Shown here piece after piece: positions 45,860 through 53,303 of a stretch of 64,000 nt of DNA. The position numbers and the translations under genes are program-made. Source of the stretch: Rhodococcus spelaei (GTDB lineage Bacteria > Actinomycetota > Actinomycetes > Mycobacteriales > Mycobacteriaceae); NCBI RefSeq assembly GCF_006704125.1, contig NZ_VIGH01000009.1, positions 1-64,000 of the forward strand. The letters run 5' to 3'. Positions within the stretch are counted from its first letter, which is position 1. The number at the start of each line of letters is the position of its first letter. The notes below the pieces were generated by a model, which worked only from the letters and a program-made list of their open reading frames with translations, was not told where the DNA came from and made no database searches.

Positions 45860-47189
45860 GATGCACCTGCATATCTCCGACCTTGCCGGTCATGTTGAGG
45901 GTCAGTACCGGTTTGTTCGCGCCGTCCGTACCCAGGCTGAGTCCGTCAGCCAGGCACGACACGTCGCCGATGGCAATCGAGCAGTGGTTCTCGACGTTCA
46001 TGTTCGGCGGGACCAGGACCGTGAAACTGCCTACCCCCGAGGTGATGTCGACGGTCTTGTTCTCGGTGAGCTGCACCGAACGCAGGTCGAGGGTGAAGTC
46101 GCCGAGCTGCCCGGAGTAGGAGGACTGGAGTTCGGCGGCGCTGGCCGGCGCGAAGGTACGGCTTCCGACCTGCTGACTGTTCCAGTCCACCGGCCCGATC
46201 AGCGAGGCCAGCATGACGAATCCGATCAGCGGTCCGGTCACCACCAGGAGGCCGTAGCCGCGGCGCAGGAACGCCCCGACAATCAGTCCGATGCCGATCA
46301 CCGCGAGCGCGACGGCCCCGATTCGGCCGGGGGACAACCATTGCGCACCACTCGCCGCACTGACCCCCCAGGTGGCGGCCGAGGCGATGATCGCGACGCC
46401 GAGCACGGTCGAGGTGAGCCGGGACTTCGGCCGCGCCACGATCGCGGGCACGGTCGCCGGCGCCGGCTCGGGCAGGTCCCAGGCGAAGGGGGCGACGCCC
46501 AGCGGATCCCACGACGGCGGCTGCGCAGCGGAATCGGTGGGCACGGGGTCGGTGGGCGCGGCGGCGTCCGAGACCGTGTCGGCGGACGGTGCCGCGGTCT
46601 GTGCGGTCACGGTCGGCGCCGGCTCGTAGGTCTTCGGCAGCGTCGCGTACACGCCGGGTGTGGTGAACCCGCCGTACTCGGCGGCCGGGGTGACCGTGCC
46701 CGGGTAGCCGGTCGGCTGGGTCGGATATGCGAAGCCGACGTCGACGCCGGCGGGCAGCGGGGGCGGCACCGGTCGGCGTTGATGCAGCAGCCACAGTCCG
46801 CCGAGCATCAACGCGAGACTGATCAGACCGGAGCCGCCGAGACCGACACCGACCGGGCCGAGGGTGCTCATCGCGATGACCAGCGCCACCGCCAGCACCA
46901 CCTTCTTGGTGCCGGACTCGGAGCTGTGCCCGCGCCCGAACATCGATTCGGCGGCGGAAACCTGGTCGCCTGCCTGCGGCAGCAGCAGCCAGCAGGCGAG
47001 GTAGAGGACGATCCCCACACCGCCGAAGATCGTCGAGACCGCGAACGCGACCCGAACCAGCACCGGGTCGACGTCGTATCGATGGGCGATGCCCGCTGCG
47101 ACGCCTGCCAGCGGCCCCCGGTGGGGCAACCGCACCGGCCTGGTGCGCCACAGCTCCTGCAGCTGATCGGGGAAGCTCGGATTGCTCAT
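45852..47189 (-). CDS. PspC-domain protein with a LiaF-like C-terminus
   Basis: A 445-residue membrane protein. An N-terminal PspC domain (about 20-75: GPLAGVAAGIAHRYDVDPVLV and a membrane helix) is followed by several further helices and a Pro/Ala-rich cytoplasmic stretch. After three more helices comes a C-terminal beta-rich domain like LiaF/DUF2154 (GDFTLDLRSVQL, SGVGSFTVLVPPN). It diverges from a PspC-domain histidine kinase and its response regulator. This layout (LiaF-type modulator, LiaS-type kinase, LiaR-type regulator) fits cell-envelope-stress sensing. The ATG at 47189 precedes the conserved part by 20 codons. Confidence 0.85.
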   Translation of the reverse strand: MSNPSFPDQLQELWRTRPVRLPHRGPLAGVAAGIAHRYDVDPVLVRVAFAVSTIFGGVGIVLYLACWLLLPQAGDQVSAAESMFGRGHSSESGTKKVVLAVALVIAMSTLGPVGVGLGGSGLISLALMLGGLWLLHQRRPVPPPLPAGVDVGFAYPTQPTGYPGTVTPAAEYGGFTTPGVYATLPKTYEPAPTVTAQTAAPSADTVSDAAAPTDPVPTDSAAQPPSWDPLGVAPFAWDLPEPAPATVPAIVARPKSRLTSTVLGVAIIASAATWGVSAASGAQWLSPGRIGAVALAVIGIGLIVGAFLRRGYGLLVVTGPLIGFVMLASLIGPVDWNSQQVGSRTFAPASAAELQSSYSGQLGDFTLDLRSVQLTENKTVDITSGVGSFTVLVPPNMNVENHCSIAIGDVSCLADGLSLGTDGANKPVLTLNMTGKVGDMQVHRG

Positions 47190-47320
47190 GCCACCATCGT
47201 GGCGGGCGTGGCCCGCCGCCACATCGGGACAAACCCTGATCTTTCCGAACCCCCGGTCGCCCGGGTGGATCAGGGTCTGCCCTGATGCGCGGCGACGTGC
47301 GCTCGTGCCACCATCGTGGT

Positions 47321-48661
47321 GTGCAGCCGGTCCCGCATGCCGTCCCCCCTCAGGTCAACAACACGGGGGAGGTGTCCCAGCCCCGTCTCGAACGCCGCGT
47401 CGGTGGTCGGGTGATCGGTGGTGTCGCCGGCGGCCTCGCCGACCACCTCGGTGTCGACGTGACCAAGGTGCGGGTGGCATTCGTGATCCTGTCGGCACTG
47501 ACCGGCATCGGCATCGTGGCGTACGGACTGCTGTGGATCTTCACACCTCCCGGCTCCGACACCGCGCGGCCCAGCCCCGCCGAACGCCGACGAGCACTGG
47601 GACTGGCGGTGATCGGGCTCGCGCTGTCGACCGGACTGGCGTGGCTGGTGAGCGGCACGGCCGCCTCGGTGATCGCGCCGGTCATCGTGGTTGCGGTCGG
47701 GGCGGCGCTGGTGTGGCGGGAGTACGACGACGACGGCCCGCGCTCGGCGCTCGGGTTGCCGCAGCGACCCACCGTGCTGACCTGGGCCCGGGTGCTGGGC
47801 GGGGTGACGCTGATCGTGTTCGGCCTCGGTGTGGTCGTGCTGGCCCGGGTCGACCTCGAGGCACTGCGGTCATCGCTGCTCGCGGTGATCGTCACGCTGA
47901 TCGGCGCCGGCCTGCTGACCGTGCCGCTGTGGCTCCGGATGTGGCGGGCCCTCGGCGAGGAACGCGCGGCGCGCATCCGCAACGACGAGCGCGAGGAGAT
48001 CGCCTCGCACCTGCACGATTCGGTGTTGCAGACCCTGGCTCTGATCCAGAAGCAGGCCGACCGCCCGCAGGAGGTCGTGCGGTTGGCGCGCAGCCAGGAA
48101 CGCGAACTGCGCAAGTGGCTCTTCGGCGGCGGGGACGCCGCGCACGCGAGCCTGGCGGAGGCGTTGCGCACCATCGCGGGCGAGGTCGAGGACCAGCACT
48201 GCATCACCGTGCGGCCGGTGACCGTCGGCGACGTGCGCCTCGACGAGCCGGACTGCGGGCTGTCCAAGGAGGCCTTCACCGCGCTGCTCGGCGCGACCCG
48301 CGAGGCCCTCGTCAACGCCGCGAAGCATTCGGGAGAGACGAACGTGGACCTGTTCGCCGAGGCGGACCCGCGGGAGGTGAACGTCTTCGTCCGGGACCGC
48401 GGCACGGGCTTCGACCTGGCCGCGGTGCCCGCGGACCGGCAGGGACTGGCCAAGTCGATCCGGGCCCGGGTCGAGCGCCGCGGCGGGCAGGTCGAGGTGC
48501 AGTCCGCGCCCGGACGCGGGACGGAGATCCGGATCCGGATACCGTTGGGCGGCAACGGTCACGGTGCAGACGAGGTCGCCGAACCCGAGAGCGAGTCCGA
48601 GTCGACCCGACCAGCGTCCGCCGAGCACCCAGCAGCCGAACCGAAGGAGCAGTCCAGGTGA
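47321..48661 (+). CDS. PspC-domain sensor histidine kinase (LiaS-like)
   Basis: A protein of about 446 residues. An N-terminal PspC domain (LERRVGGRVIGGVAGGLADHL, then a membrane helix) is followed by four further transmembrane helices. A cytoplasmic NarL-type kinase core follows, with the H-box EIASHLHDSVLQTL, the N-box REALVNAAKHSG, the DRGTGFDL G-box and a final GRGTEIRIRIP. The GTG at 47321 was chosen; an ATG at 47285 is an in-frame alternative and neither has a good ribosome site. It overlaps the response-regulator gene (GTGA). Confidence 0.88.
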   Translation: MQPVPHAVPPQVNNTGEVSQPRLERRVGGRVIGGVAGGLADHLGVDVTKVRVAFVILSALTGIGIVAYGLLWIFTPPGSDTARPSPAERRRALGLAVIGLALSTGLAWLVSGTAASVIAPVIVVAVGAALVWREYDDDGPRSALGLPQRPTVLTWARVLGGVTLIVFGLGVVVLARVDLEALRSSLLAVIVTLIGAGLLTVPLWLRMWRALGEERAARIRNDEREEIASHLHDSVLQTLALIQKQADRPQEVVRLARSQERELRKWLFGGGDAAHASLAEALRTIAGEVEDQHCITVRPVTVGDVRLDEPDCGLSKEAFTALLGATREALVNAAKHSGETNVDLFAEADPREVNVFVRDRGTGFDLAAVPADRQGLAKSIRARVERRGGQVEVQSAPGRGTEIRIRIPLGGNGHGADEVAEPESESESTRPASAEHPAAEPKEQSR

Positions 48662-49332
48662 CAACGCCCGGAACCCCCGCGACGGGTCCCACCGCGTTTC
48701 GAGTCTTTCTCGTCGACGACCATGCCGTGTTCCGGTCGGGGGTGCGAGCCGAACTCGGTTCCGAACCCGACATCGAGGTGGTCGGCGAGGCGGGCGGGGT
48801 CGCCGACGCCATCGCGGGGATCAATGCGTCCACACCCGACGTCGTGCTCCTGGACGTGCACATGCCGGACGGCGGCGGCGTCGCGGTGCTCGGCGGGATC
48901 GAGCCGGGCCCGGTGTGCTTGGCGCTGAGCGTGTCCGACGCGGCGGAGGACGTCATCGCCGTGATCAGGGCGGGTGCGCGGGGCTACGTCACCAAGACCA
49001 TCTCGGGGTCGGAACTGGCCGACGGGGTGCGGCGCGTCGCGGGCGGCGACGCCGTGTTCGGCCCGCGGCTGGCGGGTTTCGTGCTGGACTCGTTCACCGG
49101 TCGCTCCGCAGCCCCGGAACCGCCGCTCGATCCGGAACTGGACTCGTTGACCCCGCGCGAACTCGAGGTGCTCCGACTGCTCGCGCGCGGCTACACCTAC
49201 CGGGAGATCGCGGAGAACCTGGTGATCTCGGTGAAGACGGTCGAGACGCACGCGTCGAACGTGCTGCGAAAGACCCAGCAGTCCAACCGGAATGCGTTGA
49301 CCCGCTGGGCGCATCGACGTCAGATCGAGTGA
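48658..49332 (+). CDS. LuxR/NarL-family response regulator (LiaR-like)
   Basis: A 224-residue response regulator. The receiver domain has the acidic pair Asp20-Asp21 and the phospho-acceptor Asp66 in VVLLDVHMPDG, plus Lys in YVTKTISG. The LuxR-type helix-turn-helix reads LTPRELEVLRLLARGYTYRE then ISVKTVETHASNVLRK. The GTG overlaps the kinase stop, so the pair is co-translated. It probably controls the divergent PspC/LiaF-like operon and other envelope genes. Confidence 0.92.
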   Translation: MTTPGTPATGPTAFRVFLVDDHAVFRSGVRAELGSEPDIEVVGEAGGVADAIAGINASTPDVVLLDVHMPDGGGVAVLGGIEPGPVCLALSVSDAAEDVIAVIRAGARGYVTKTISGSELADGVRRVAGGDAVFGPRLAGFVLDSFTGRSAAPEPPLDPELDSLTPRELEVLRLLARGYTYREIAENLVISVKTVETHASNVLRKTQQSNRNALTRWAHRRQIE

Positions 49333-49412
49333 CGGTCCGCCGGGGCGGCAGCTCGAGAAGGCGCACGTCGACGCTCGGACCGGCTACGAATTACGTTGAC
49401 ACGGGGCGTGTT

Positions 49413-50591
49413 TCACGACGCGATCATGAGAACGACGACCACCACGACGGCGATCGCGACGAACAGCAGCACGATCGCGACGGCCAGTGGGACGGCCGAG
49501 TGCGGCGTGGGCGCAGGCCGCGGCTCGATCGGCGGGGCGACCGGGATCCGCGGTCCGGGCCGGGGCACGCTCTGCAGCGGGACACTGTTCTGTGCGGCGG
49601 GCAGGCCGGTGATCGTGCTGGTGGGCAACCGGTTCGCCCGCACCGGACCGCTGGTCGCGGAGCGGCGAGCCCAGAACGGGACGGTTCCGTCGGCGCCGCG
49701 CAGTGGGGTGTCGAGTACGTAACTGACGCTGCCGCCGGCCCCGGCGGCGACCTGGGCCAACAGGTCCCGGGCCTGCGCCATGGTCGGCCGACGCGCCGGA
49801 TCCGGCTCGAGCAGGTGCAGCAGCACGTCGGTGAGGTCGCCGCTGTGCACCGGACGCATGATCTCCGCCTTGGCGACCTTGTGCAGCAGGGCGATGGTGT
49901 TCTCGTCGATGCCGAACGGCGGCTGGCCCTCGGTCGCGGTGTACAGCGTGGCGCCGAGGGAGAACACGTCCGAGGCCTCGGTGGGATCGTCGCCGCGGGC
50001 CACCTCCGGGGCGAAATATGCTGGGGTGCCGGTGATCACGCCGGTCCGGGTGAGCTGCGCGTCGCCCTTCGCGCGGGAGATGCCGAAGTCGCTGATCTTG
50101 ACGGTCCCGGCGCCGCGTCCGCGGTCGGCGATCAGGATGTTGCCGGGCTTGATGTCGCGGTGCACGATGCCCGCGGCGTGCGCCTCCGAGAGTGCGTCGG
50201 CGACCTGCGCGCCGATCTGGGCGACCTGCAGTGGGGGCAGGGCCTCGGTGACGTTGAGGGCCTGGGCGAGGCTGCGTGAGGGCAGGTACTCCATGACCAG
50301 CCAGGGCTCGCCGCCCTCGAGTGCCACGTCGTACATGGCAATGGCGTGGTCGTGCGACAGTCGGGCCGCGATCCGCCCCTCGCGCATGGCCCGGGCGCGG
50401 ATCTCCTGGGCGGCCTCCTCGGTGAGGCCCGCGGTGGAGACGACCTGCTTGATCGCGACCTCGCGGTCGAGCAGGGTGTCGTGGGCGAGCCAGACCGATC
50501 CCATGCCGCCGCCGCCGAGTTTGGAGCGCAGCCGATAGCGGCCCGCCACCAGGTAGTCCGGTCCGACGATTCGCTGCTCCTGCTCCGCCAC
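49413..50591 (-). CDS. Membrane-anchored eukaryotic-type Ser/Thr protein kinase
   Basis: A 392-residue Hanks-type kinase. The glycine loop is LGGGGMGSVWLA, the ATP Lys is Lys48 in VAIKQVV, and catalytic Asp146 is in HRDIKPGN. DFG (ISDFGISRA) and APE (YFAPEVARG) motifs are intact. A proline-rich juxtamembrane linker (about 300-365) leads to one C-terminal transmembrane helix (about 368-388). There are no PASTA repeats outside. The kinase faces the cytosol with almost no external sensor, so activation is likely by clustering or by partners. Confidence 0.92.
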   Translation of the reverse strand: MAEQEQRIVGPDYLVAGRYRLRSKLGGGGMGSVWLAHDTLLDREVAIKQVVSTAGLTEEAAQEIRARAMREGRIAARLSHDHAIAMYDVALEGGEPWLVMEYLPSRSLAQALNVTEALPPLQVAQIGAQVADALSEAHAAGIVHRDIKPGNILIADRGRGAGTVKISDFGISRAKGDAQLTRTGVITGTPAYFAPEVARGDDPTEASDVFSLGATLYTATEGQPPFGIDENTIALLHKVAKAEIMRPVHSGDLTDVLLHLLEPDPARRPTMAQARDLLAQVAAGAGGSVSYVLDTPLRGADGTVPFWARRSATSGPVRANRLPTSTITGLPAAQNSVPLQSVPRPGPRIPVAPPIEPRPAPTPHSAVPLAVAIVLLFVAIAVVVVVVLMIAS

Positions 50592-50695
50592 ACCGTGAGG
50601 GTAGTGGACGCACGTTCAGGCCCTTCTGGTGCGCCGTGCACTGCGATCGGCGACACCTTGACGAGGGTCCCGGCAGCGGCTTTACTGGAAAGAGT

Positions 50696-50711
50696 TCGAA
50701 TATGTGTTCGA
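50696..50711. promoter_or_regulatory. LexA (SOS) box upstream of imuA'-imuB
   Basis: TCGAAT-N4-GTTCGA is the mycobacterial SOS box (TCGAAC-N4-GTTCGA) with one mismatch. It lies 72-87 bp before the imuA' GTG, so the mutasome genes should be derepressed on DNA damage. Confidence 0.85.
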
Positions 50712-50782
50712 GTTCTGTTAGTCGTGCCGCGCCTTCCCCGCGGATGATCGACCGGCCACGTGCCGGGTGGAGGGAGGCCGTG

Positions 50783-51652
50783 GTGACGAGTGTCGCGCCC
50801 GAGGTCGTGGGCACAGATTTCGTGGGCACAGAAGCTGTGGGCACAGAAGGCGGTGGAGTCTCCCCGGATGCCGGCCTGGCCGGGCTGTCTCGGCAGGAGC
50901 GGCTCGACCAGCTCCGCCGCCGGATGGCGGCGGTGCCCGCCCGCGGCGAGGCGGTGGCGCCTCGCCCCGGCCCCGAGCCCGGTGGCGACTTGTCCGGAGA
51001 CGGCAGACAGGTTCTCCCGGTGCCGCCCGCGCTGGCGTCGCTGCTGCCCCGCGGCGGGCTGGCGCGGGGCACTGTGGTCTCGGTGTCCGGTGCCGGCTCA
51101 CTGCTGCTGGGTCTGCTCGCGTCGGTGACGGAGTCCGGCGGGCATGCGGCGGTGATCGGACTGCCCCGGCTCGGTCTGCTCTCGGCCATCGAGATGGGGG
51201 CCGAACTCGGCCGGCTGGCGCTGATCCCGGACCCGGGACCGGACCCGGTGGAGGTGGCGGCGGTCCTCCTCGACGGCATCGACATGGTGGTGCTGGGGCT
51301 CGGCGGGCTCGCGGTACCGCCTTCGCGGGCGCGGGCTGTGGTGGCGCGGGCCCGCAGCAAGGGGTCGACGCTGGTGGTGACGGACGGGCACTGGGGTGGC
51401 GCGGAGGTCAGGCTGGAGGCCGCGGTCCGGGACTACGACGGGCTGGGGTGCGGGCCGGAGCTGGGGCGTGGCCGGTTGCGTGGGCTGCGGCTCGCGGTCA
51501 GCGCAGAAGGCCGGGCGTTCCAGCGGCGCACTGCGCGGCTCGACGTGCGGCCGGTAGGCAGTCGTGTGGAGTGGCTGCCGGACATGCCCGCCCGGGATCT
51601 CGGGTCGGGCGAGCACGAGGGTGCGCTCGCCCGCAGCAGCGGTGTGGCATGA
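50783..51652 (+). CDS. imuA': Mutasome accessory protein ImuA'
   Basis: A 289-residue RecA-fold-like protein with no obvious Walker A. It shows ALASLLPRGGLARGTVVSVSG, then IGLPRLGLLSAIEMGAELGR and the strand DGIDMVVLGLGGLAVP. Together with ImuB and DnaE2 it carries out damage-induced mutagenic translesion synthesis in mycobacteria (Rv3395c counterpart). The GTG at 50783 has GGAGGGAGG upstream and is preferred to an ATG that lies inside the SOS box. Residues 9-22 hold three GT-(D/E) pentapeptide repeats. It is coupled to imuB (ATGA). Confidence 0.88.
   Translation: MTSVAPEVVGTDFVGTEAVGTEGGGVSPDAGLAGLSRQERLDQLRRRMAAVPARGEAVAPRPGPEPGGDLSGDGRQVLPVPPALASLLPRGGLARGTVVSVSGAGSLLLGLLASVTESGGHAAVIGLPRLGLLSAIEMGAELGRLALIPDPGPDPVEVAAVLLDGIDMVVLGLGGLAVPPSRARAVVARARSKGSTLVVTDGHWGGAEVRLEAAVRDYDGLGCGPELGRGRLRGLRLAVSAEGRAFQRRTARLDVRPVGSRVEWLPDMPARDLGSGEHEGALARSSGVA
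50807..50851 (+). repeat. Three 15-bp tandem repeats in the imuA' 5' end
   Basis: GTGGGCACAGA recurs at 50807, 50822 and 50837 with exact 15-bp periodicity. It encodes the VGTDF/VGTEA/VGTEG repeats near the N-terminus. The region is not conserved in the family and is prone to length change without a frameshift. Confidence 0.8.
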
Positions 51653-53247
51653 CCGCCGGTCCGGCCTCGCGGGTGGTGGCGCTGTGGTGTCCCGACTGGC
51701 CCGCGATCGCGGCCGCGGCGGGTGCGGACCTGCCCCCGACCGAGCCGGTGGCGGTGACGTCGGGCAATCGGGTTGTCGCGTGTTCGGCGACCGCCCGAGC
51801 CGAAGGGGTGCGACGGGGACTGCGCAAGCGGGAGGCGCAGGGCCGATGCCCGCGACTGCGGGTCTTCGCCGCGGACCCCGCTCGCGACGCCCGGATGTTC
51901 GAGCCGGTGGCTGCGGCGATCGACGCGGTGGCTCCCGGGGTGGAGGTGCTGCGCCCCGGGCTGCTGGTGCTCGCCGCCAGGGGGGTCAGTCGCTACTTCG
52001 GTTCCGAGGAATCCGCCGCGGAACGCCTCGTCGACGAGGCCTCGGCGGCCGGGGTGGAATGTCAGGTCGGGGCGGCGGACGAGCTGTCCACCGCGGTGAT
52101 CGCGGCCCGTCGAGCGGCGCTGGTCCCGCCCGGTGGCGGCGCCAGGTTCCTGGCTCCGCTGCCGGTGGCGGAACTGGCTGCCGAACCGAGCCTGGCAGCC
52201 GCCGAGCGCGTCGAACTGGTGGACCTGCTGCACCGGCTCGGGCTGCGCACCGTGGGAGACTTCGCGGCCCTGACCCCGGTGGCGGTGGCGTCCCGGTTCG
52301 GGACCGATGCCGTGGCGGCGCACCGCAGTGCCCGGGGCGAGCCGGAGCGACCGCCGTCGGCTCGGTCGCTGCCGCCGGATCTCGAGGTGCAGCAACGGTG
52401 TGACCCGCCGGTGGAGCGGGTGGACGCGGCAGCCTTCGCCGGACGGGCGCTCGCGGAGCGGTTGCACGTCAAGCTGTCCGCGGCCTCGGTCGCGTGCACT
52501 CGACTGCTGGTGCACGCCAGTACCGGGAACGGGGAACATCTTTCGCGTACCTGGCGGTGCGCGGAACCGCTCACCCCGGAGGGTACGGCGGACCGGGTGC
52601 GCTGGCAGTTGGACGGCTGGCTCAGTGGTCGCAGCGAGTCCCGGCCGACGGCGGGGATCGAGGTGCTGCGACTCGAGCCGGTGGAGGTGGTGGCGGCCGG
52701 GGCGTTGCAGTTGGGGCTGTGGGGCGGGGTCGGCGCAGAGGACGAGCGAGCCAGGCGGGCGCTGGTCCGGGTCCAGGGGCTGCTCGGCGGCGATGCGGTG
52801 CGCGTCGGCGTGCTCAGTGGGGGCAGGGGGCCGGGGGAGCGGGTCACCCTGCTGCCGCTCGGCGACGAACTGGTACCGGAGTCGGATCCGTCGGCGCCCT
52901 GGCCGGGCCGGCTGCCCGAGCCCGCTCCCTCGGCGGTGCTGCCCGGCCGGCCGCCGGTGACGCTCGAGGATGCGGCGGGTGCGGCGGTGGCGGTCACCGC
53001 CCGCGGTGCGTTCACGGCCCCGCCGGCGAGGCTGCGGTGGGGCACGAGGAGTTGGGAGCTGTCCGGCTGGGCGGGGCCATGGCCGGTGGACGAGCGGTGG
53101 TGGGATCCGGCGGAGGCGAGGCGGTCGGCGCGCGCCCAGGTGCTGCTCGCGCGGGGGCGTGATCGAGACCCCGGCGGCGTCGAGCCGCGAGCGCTGCTGC
53201 TGGTCTTCGGCGGGTCCGGGTGGAATGTCGAGGGAGTCTACGAGTGA
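51649..53247 (+). CDS. imuB: Mutasome scaffold protein ImuB (inactive Y-family polymerase)
   Basis: A 532-residue Y-family DNA-polymerase homologue. The N-terminus RVVALWCPDWPAIAAA has the family fold. The catalytic acidic residues are missing: the usual DxD/SxDE positions read as neutral residues in LLVLAARGVSRYFG. A beta-clamp-binding motif QLGLWG lies at residues 354-359, followed by the long C-terminal region that recruits ImuA' and DnaE2. It is the Rv3394c counterpart. It shares the SOS promoter with imuA'. dnaE2 is not in the window. Confidence 0.9.
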   Translation: MTAGPASRVVALWCPDWPAIAAAAGADLPPTEPVAVTSGNRVVACSATARAEGVRRGLRKREAQGRCPRLRVFAADPARDARMFEPVAAAIDAVAPGVEVLRPGLLVLAARGVSRYFGSEESAAERLVDEASAAGVECQVGAADELSTAVIAARRAALVPPGGGARFLAPLPVAELAAEPSLAAAERVELVDLLHRLGLRTVGDFAALTPVAVASRFGTDAVAAHRSARGEPERPPSARSLPPDLEVQQRCDPPVERVDAAAFAGRALAERLHVKLSAASVACTRLLVHASTGNGEHLSRTWRCAEPLTPEGTADRVRWQLDGWLSGRSESRPTAGIEVLRLEPVEVVAAGALQLGLWGGVGAEDERARRALVRVQGLLGGDAVRVGVLSGGRGPGERVTLLPLGDELVPESDPSAPWPGRLPEPAPSAVLPGRPPVTLEDAAGAAVAVTARGAFTAPPARLRWGTRSWELSGWAGPWPVDERWWDPAEARRSARAQVLLARGRDRDPGGVEPRALLLVFGGSGWNVEGVYE

Positions 53248-53275
53248 GTCGCGGCGGTCCGGCAGCCGTTGCGAC

Positions 53276-53292
53276 ATACCCACTGGGGGTAT
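53276..53292. promoter_or_regulatory. CsoR-type copper operator, ATACCC-N5-GGGTAT
   Basis: A perfect 6-bp inverted repeat with G-runs inside, like known CsoR sites of actinobacteria (pseudo-palindromic ATACCCC...GGGGTAT). It ends 11 bp before the copper-ATPase ATG, so a bound repressor would block initiation. No csoR gene is seen in the window. Confidence 0.75.
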
Positions 53293-53303
53293 ACCCTCGG
53301 CTC

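Noticed and set aside
51433-53283. A 616-codon minus-strand frame opposite imuA'-imuB
   Set aside because: It is the reverse-strand shadow of imuB: Arg/Pro/His-rich, no motif, no ribosome site, and it crosses the imuA'/imuB junction.
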